A DNA stretch of 64,000 nucleotides from Halorientalis sp. IM1011 (GTDB lineage Archaea > Halobacteriota > Halobacteria > Halobacteriales > Haloarculaceae), in contig NZ_CP019067.1 in NCBI RefSeq assembly GCF_001989615.1, positions 620,001 to 684,000 of the forward strand, read 5' to 3'. The notes under the pieces were generated by a model, which had not been told where the DNA came from, made no database searches, and saw only the letters and a list, made by a program, of their open reading frames with translations. The position numbers and the translations under genes were made by a program. Shown here piece by piece: positions 61,482 through 64,000 of this stretch. Each line of letters starts with the position of its first letter. The first letter of the stretch is position 1.

Positions 61482-63317
61482 ATGAGTCTCCACGAGATAC
61501 TCTATCAGGGGACACTGGTCGTCGCGGGTCTGCTGTGTCTGGGCGTGGCGAGTTACGCCTGGCGACACCGGGATCGGCGTACTGCCAAGTTACTCGCGGG
61601 CGTGTTGCTTTCGGTGGTCTTCTGGACGCTGATGGCCGGGTTGGTCAGTGTCTTTTCGGGGACCCCGATAGCGAAGTTCGCGACGCGATTCCTGCTCGTC
61701 GGCGTCGTCGGGTCTGTCCTGTTCCTCTTTTTGCTCTCGCTGCGCTACACCGGCCGCGAGGAGTACATCAGCCGGCGGTCGGTCGCGCTCTTGCTCCTCG
61801 AACCGGTCTTCATCACCGTTGCGAGCTGGGCCCCACAGTCACGGGACCTCGTCTACGCGTTCGGTGCGATGGATCCGGGGACGTTCACCGGCTACTCCGT
61901 CACCTACGGGCCGCTATTTATCGCTCACACCGCTTACTCGTACGTCCTCCTGACCGCTTCGGCTGCCATGCTGGTGAATTTCGCGGTCAAGTCCGAGTAC
62001 CTCTACCAGCGACAGGTCGCCGCGATCCTCATCGCCGTGTTCGCCCCCTGGGTCGGAAACGCGCTGTTCCTGTTCGGGCCGGTCAGTTTCGACCTCACTC
62101 CGGTCGCGTTCGCCGTTACGGGGCTCTCGCTCTGGTGGGCCATCTTCAGCCAGGACTTCCTGGAGCTCGTTCCCGTCGCCCGCAGCGTCGTCGTCGAAAA
62201 CATCGGCGCCGGTGTGTTCGTCCTCGACAGGGACGACCGACTCGTGGACATCAATCCGAAAGGTCTGGAGATGCTCGACCTCGAGGCGACCGACGCCATC
62301 GGAATGGACGCAACGGGACTGTTGGCTGGCATGCCGGCCGTCCGCGACCAGTTCGAGGACATCGCCGACGTCGACGACGAGGTCACAGGCGAGCTGTCGT
62401 TCGGCGCGAACCACTACCAGGTCCGGGTGCGACCGCTCGAAGACAGCAGCGGGACCCTGATCGGTCGGCTGTTCCTGGTCAACGACGTCACCGAACAGAA
62501 GCGTCGCCAGCGTGAACTCGAACGCCAGAACGACCAGCTCGAACAGTTCGCAAACGTGGTGAGCCACGATCTGCGTAACCCGCTCAACGTCGCGACGGCA
62601 AAACTGGAACTCGGTCGCCTCCGGGACGACGACCAGGAGCTCAGGGAAGCCGAGGAAGCACTCGACCGCATCGACGTCATCATCGACGACGTGTTGACCC
62701 TCGCCAGAGAGGGGAAACAGGTCGACGATCGGTCGCGGGTGTCCCTCCATTCGCTGGCCAACCGTGCGTGGGGAAACGTCGAGACGGTCGACGCCGAACT
62801 CGTGCTCGGTGACGACCGCGAGTTCGAGGCCGACGAGCAGCGCCTCCTTCGGGCGCTCGAGAACCTGTTCCGCAACGCCCTCGATCACGGCCGCGGGGAC
62901 GTTACCGTCACCGTGGGCGCGACCGAGGACGGCTTTTTCGTCGCCGACGACGGCCCCGGCATCCCCGCTGACCAGCACGACGAGGTGTTCGAGGACGGGT
63001 TCACCACCAGCGAGTCGGGAACCGGCTTCGGGCTCGCCATCGTCCGGAGCATCGTCGAGGCCCACGGCTGGGAGATCGCGGTGAGTGACAGCGAAGCGGG
63101 CGTCCCCGCGAGTAGCGCGGAACGGAGTTCCGCGGACAGTTCGAGCGGGCATGGCCCGCGAGAAGATGAAGTGAGTGGGCGGTCACAAGAGGACCACCGT
63201 TCGTCTTCCGGCGGCGCGCGGTTCGACGTGACGGACATCCCGCCGCTTGCGGACGACGAGCCGTCCGGGCGAGGGGACGGCGGGTCTCACTCATCGCCAA
63301 CCGAACCGTCCGAGTAG
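61482..63317 (+). CDS. 7TM sensor histidine kinase with palindrome-rich C-terminal insertion
   Basis: 611 residues: seven-helix N terminus (1-225), PAS domain (GVFVLDRDDRLVDINPKGLEML), coiled coil, HisKA with SHDLRNPLNVATAKLEL, HATPase_c with LFRNALDHGRGDV, DDGPGIP and GTGFGLAIVRSIVEAHGW. Between SDSEA and GGARFDV an insertion of about 37 Ser/Arg/Asp-rich residues is encoded by palindromic DNA (63097-63159). ATG 61482 begins the first helix. Divergent from mcmA across a 265-base spacer with promoter-like elements and no gene I can support. Confidence 0.9.
   Translation: MSLHEILYQGTLVVAGLLCLGVASYAWRHRDRRTAKLLAGVLLSVVFWTLMAGLVSVFSGTPIAKFATRFLLVGVVGSVLFLFLLSLRYTGREEYISRRSVALLLLEPVFITVASWAPQSRDLVYAFGAMDPGTFTGYSVTYGPLFIAHTAYSYVLLTASAAMLVNFAVKSEYLYQRQVAAILIAVFAPWVGNALFLFGPVSFDLTPVAFAVTGLSLWWAIFSQDFLELVPVARSVVVENIGAGVFVLDRDDRLVDINPKGLEMLDLEATDAIGMDATGLLAGMPAVRDQFEDIADVDDEVTGELSFGANHYQVRVRPLEDSSGTLIGRLFLVNDVTEQKRRQRELERQNDQLEQFANVVSHDLRNPLNVATAKLELGRLRDDDQELREAEEALDRIDVIIDDVLTLAREGKQVDDRSRVSLHSLANRAWGNVETVDAELVLGDDREFEADEQRLLRALENLFRNALDHGRGDVTVTVGATEDGFFVADDGPGIPADQHDEVFEDGFTTSESGTGFGLAIVRSIVEAHGWEIAVSDSEAGVPASSAERSSADSSSGHGPREDEVSGRSQEDHRSSSGGARFDVTDIPPLADDEPSGRGDGGSHSSPTEPSE
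63097..63159 (+). repeat. Palindromes within the kinase G2-box insertion
   Basis: GCGGG-CGTC-CCCGC (63097-63110), CGCGGAAC-GGA-GTTCCGCG (63116-63134, 8-bp perfect stem) and GCGGGC-ATG-GCCCGC (63145-63159, 6 bp). All are in frame inside the kinase gene, at the position where homologous kinases continue directly to GGARF. Confidence 0.8.
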
Positions 63318-63335
63318 ACGGTCGAAACCACCGGG

Positions 63336-63917
63336 TCACCGCCCGGTGTCATACTTGTAGGTCGCCTCGTCGGGATCGATCCCGAAGTCCTCTGGCCCCT
63401 CTTCGGGCTCGGCCTCGCCTTCGTCCGCAGCGGCCTGTTTGAAGGCCTCCCGGAACTTCCGGGGCATCCGGAACTCCGCGACCGACAGCGCCATCGGGAC
63501 TGCGTCGGGCGCGGTCGTCTCGCGTTTTTCCTCCAGCCGACCCTGAAGTTTCTCCGGGAGCGAACCAGCGTCGATCGGCTCGAACTCGAACTGTCGGAGG
63601 TAGTCCGGCTGGTCGGTCAGCGAGTAGACGGTCTCGAACCCTTCGTCGCCGGCCTTCTGGATGAGCCGCTCGACGACGTGTGCACCGACGCCCTGTCCGC
63701 GCCAGTCCTCGAGGACGCCGATAGAGGTGAGTTCACAGACGTCTTCGTCGTCGGTCTTGTGGACGCGGACCCGCCCGAAGCCCGCCTTCTCGTTCGTCTC
63801 CTCGTCGATGGCGATGACGTAGTCGCGCGAGCGAAACGCGGTCTCGTCCAGGCCCATGTCCTCGATGTGATCCAGAAGCCAGACCTCCTCACGGTTTTTC
63901 GCGTCCCGGACGTACAT
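63336..63917 (-). CDS. GNAT-family N-acetyltransferase
   Basis: 193 residues: acetyl-CoA loop EDWRGQGVGAHVVERLI, SIGVLEDW, and LTDQPDYLRQFEFEPID typical of haloarchaeal arginine-N-succinyl/NAT-like enzymes, then an acidic tail (DEGEAEPEEGPEDFG). ATG 63917 (MYVRDAKNREE) is taken as the start over 63974. Substrate unknown. Confidence 0.85.
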   Translation of the reverse strand: MYVRDAKNREEVWLLDHIEDMGLDETAFRSRDYVIAIDEETNEKAGFGRVRVHKTDDEDVCELTSIGVLEDWRGQGVGAHVVERLIQKAGDEGFETVYSLTDQPDYLRQFEFEPIDAGSLPEKLQGRLEEKRETTAPDAVPMALSVAEFRMPRKFREAFKQAAADEGEAEPEEGPEDFGIDPDEATYKYDTGR

Positions 63918-64000
63918 GGTGGCCCCTTGGCCACGCCCGGCTAAAAACGTTGGCAGCCCTTCTGCTGGAAACACCGACGGCGACGCGGTCAGTCCGCGTT

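Noticed and set aside
1-64000. CRISPR array, rRNA, insertion sequence or additional tRNA
   Set aside because: No regularly spaced repeats, transposase, rRNA core or second TTCGAATC-type T arm was found when reading both strands by eye; a covariance-model scan would be needed to exclude small RNAs.

Overview
The window is a gene-dense stretch of chromosome from an extremely halophilic archaeon (class Halobacteria). The evidence is high GC with G/C-ending codons, very acidic proteins, archaeal-type information genes (L44e, S27e, aIF2-alpha, Nop10, PAN, Mre11/Rad50, family-B DNA polymerase), leaderless genes with TATA-like boxes about 25 bases before the start codon, and an archaeal intron-bearing tRNA-Gln. 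Gene content does not fix the genus. There is no rRNA, CRISPR array, prophage or complete transposon; most of it is core genome with small accessory patches.

Layout. 0-3 kb: translation/RNP operon (rpl44e, rps27e, aIF2-alpha, nop10, a PAC2-family protein), then a membrane J-domain protein. 3-10.4 kb: metallophosphoesterase, FAD amine oxidase, a threonine-synthase-like protein without its PLP lysine paired with a LysE-type exporter, HD protein, acetyltransferase, DUF502 protein and small membrane proteins. 10.5-11.4 kb: tRNA-Gln(UUG) with a 51-nt intron next to a zinc-finger HNH nuclease. 11.4-17.3 kb: iron block: DtxR/SirR regulator with a ferritin-like protein, and sufC-sufB-sufD led by a DtxR-box-like palindrome. 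17.5-22.2 kb: a 7TM histidine kinase with a palindrome-built insertion, convergent with polB, whose catalytic centre lies in a rare-codon tract. 22.3-29.5 kb: small haloarchaeal proteins, mre11-rad50, a winged-helix regulator and the proteasome-activating nucleotidase. 29.6-35.6 kb: small proteins, a bactofilin-like protein behind a decayed gene remnant, YchF-like GTPase, aminotransferase, ferritin-like protein. 35.6-38.1 kb: an envelope cluster of winged-helix regulator, Cys-rich membrane proteins and an exported DsbA-like protein. 38-45.7 kb: second PAC2 protein, short-chain dehydrogenase, repeat-bearing spacer, RNA m5C methyltransferase, aldo/keto reductase, geranylgeranyl-reductase family protein. 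46-52.4 kb: esterase, acetyltransferase, GAF histidine kinase, tandem-repeat spacer, korAB and a flavin reductase. 52.5-64 kb: small secreted protein, oleate hydratase, hydrolase, NUDIX protein, a second 7TM kinase, methylmalonyl-CoA epimerase and mutase around an XRE/DUF2178 pair with a multi-site operator, a third 7TM kinase and an acetyltransferase.

How it fits together. Proteostasis (PAN, two PAC2 proteins, J protein), iron homeostasis (regulator, two ferritin-like proteins, SUF), double-strand-break processing (Mre11/Rad50), ferredoxin-linked 2-oxoacid oxidation, and the propionate/methylmalonyl branch are each partly represented. Four histidine kinases occur with no response-regulator gene in the window. 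The observations I consider most worth following are the pseudo-threonine synthase/exporter pair, the palindrome-built kinase insertions, the rare-codon tract over the PolB intein sites, the DtxR-like box at sufC, the XRE operator array and the Cys-rich envelope cluster. No complete, clearly novel multi-gene system could be established from the sequence alone.
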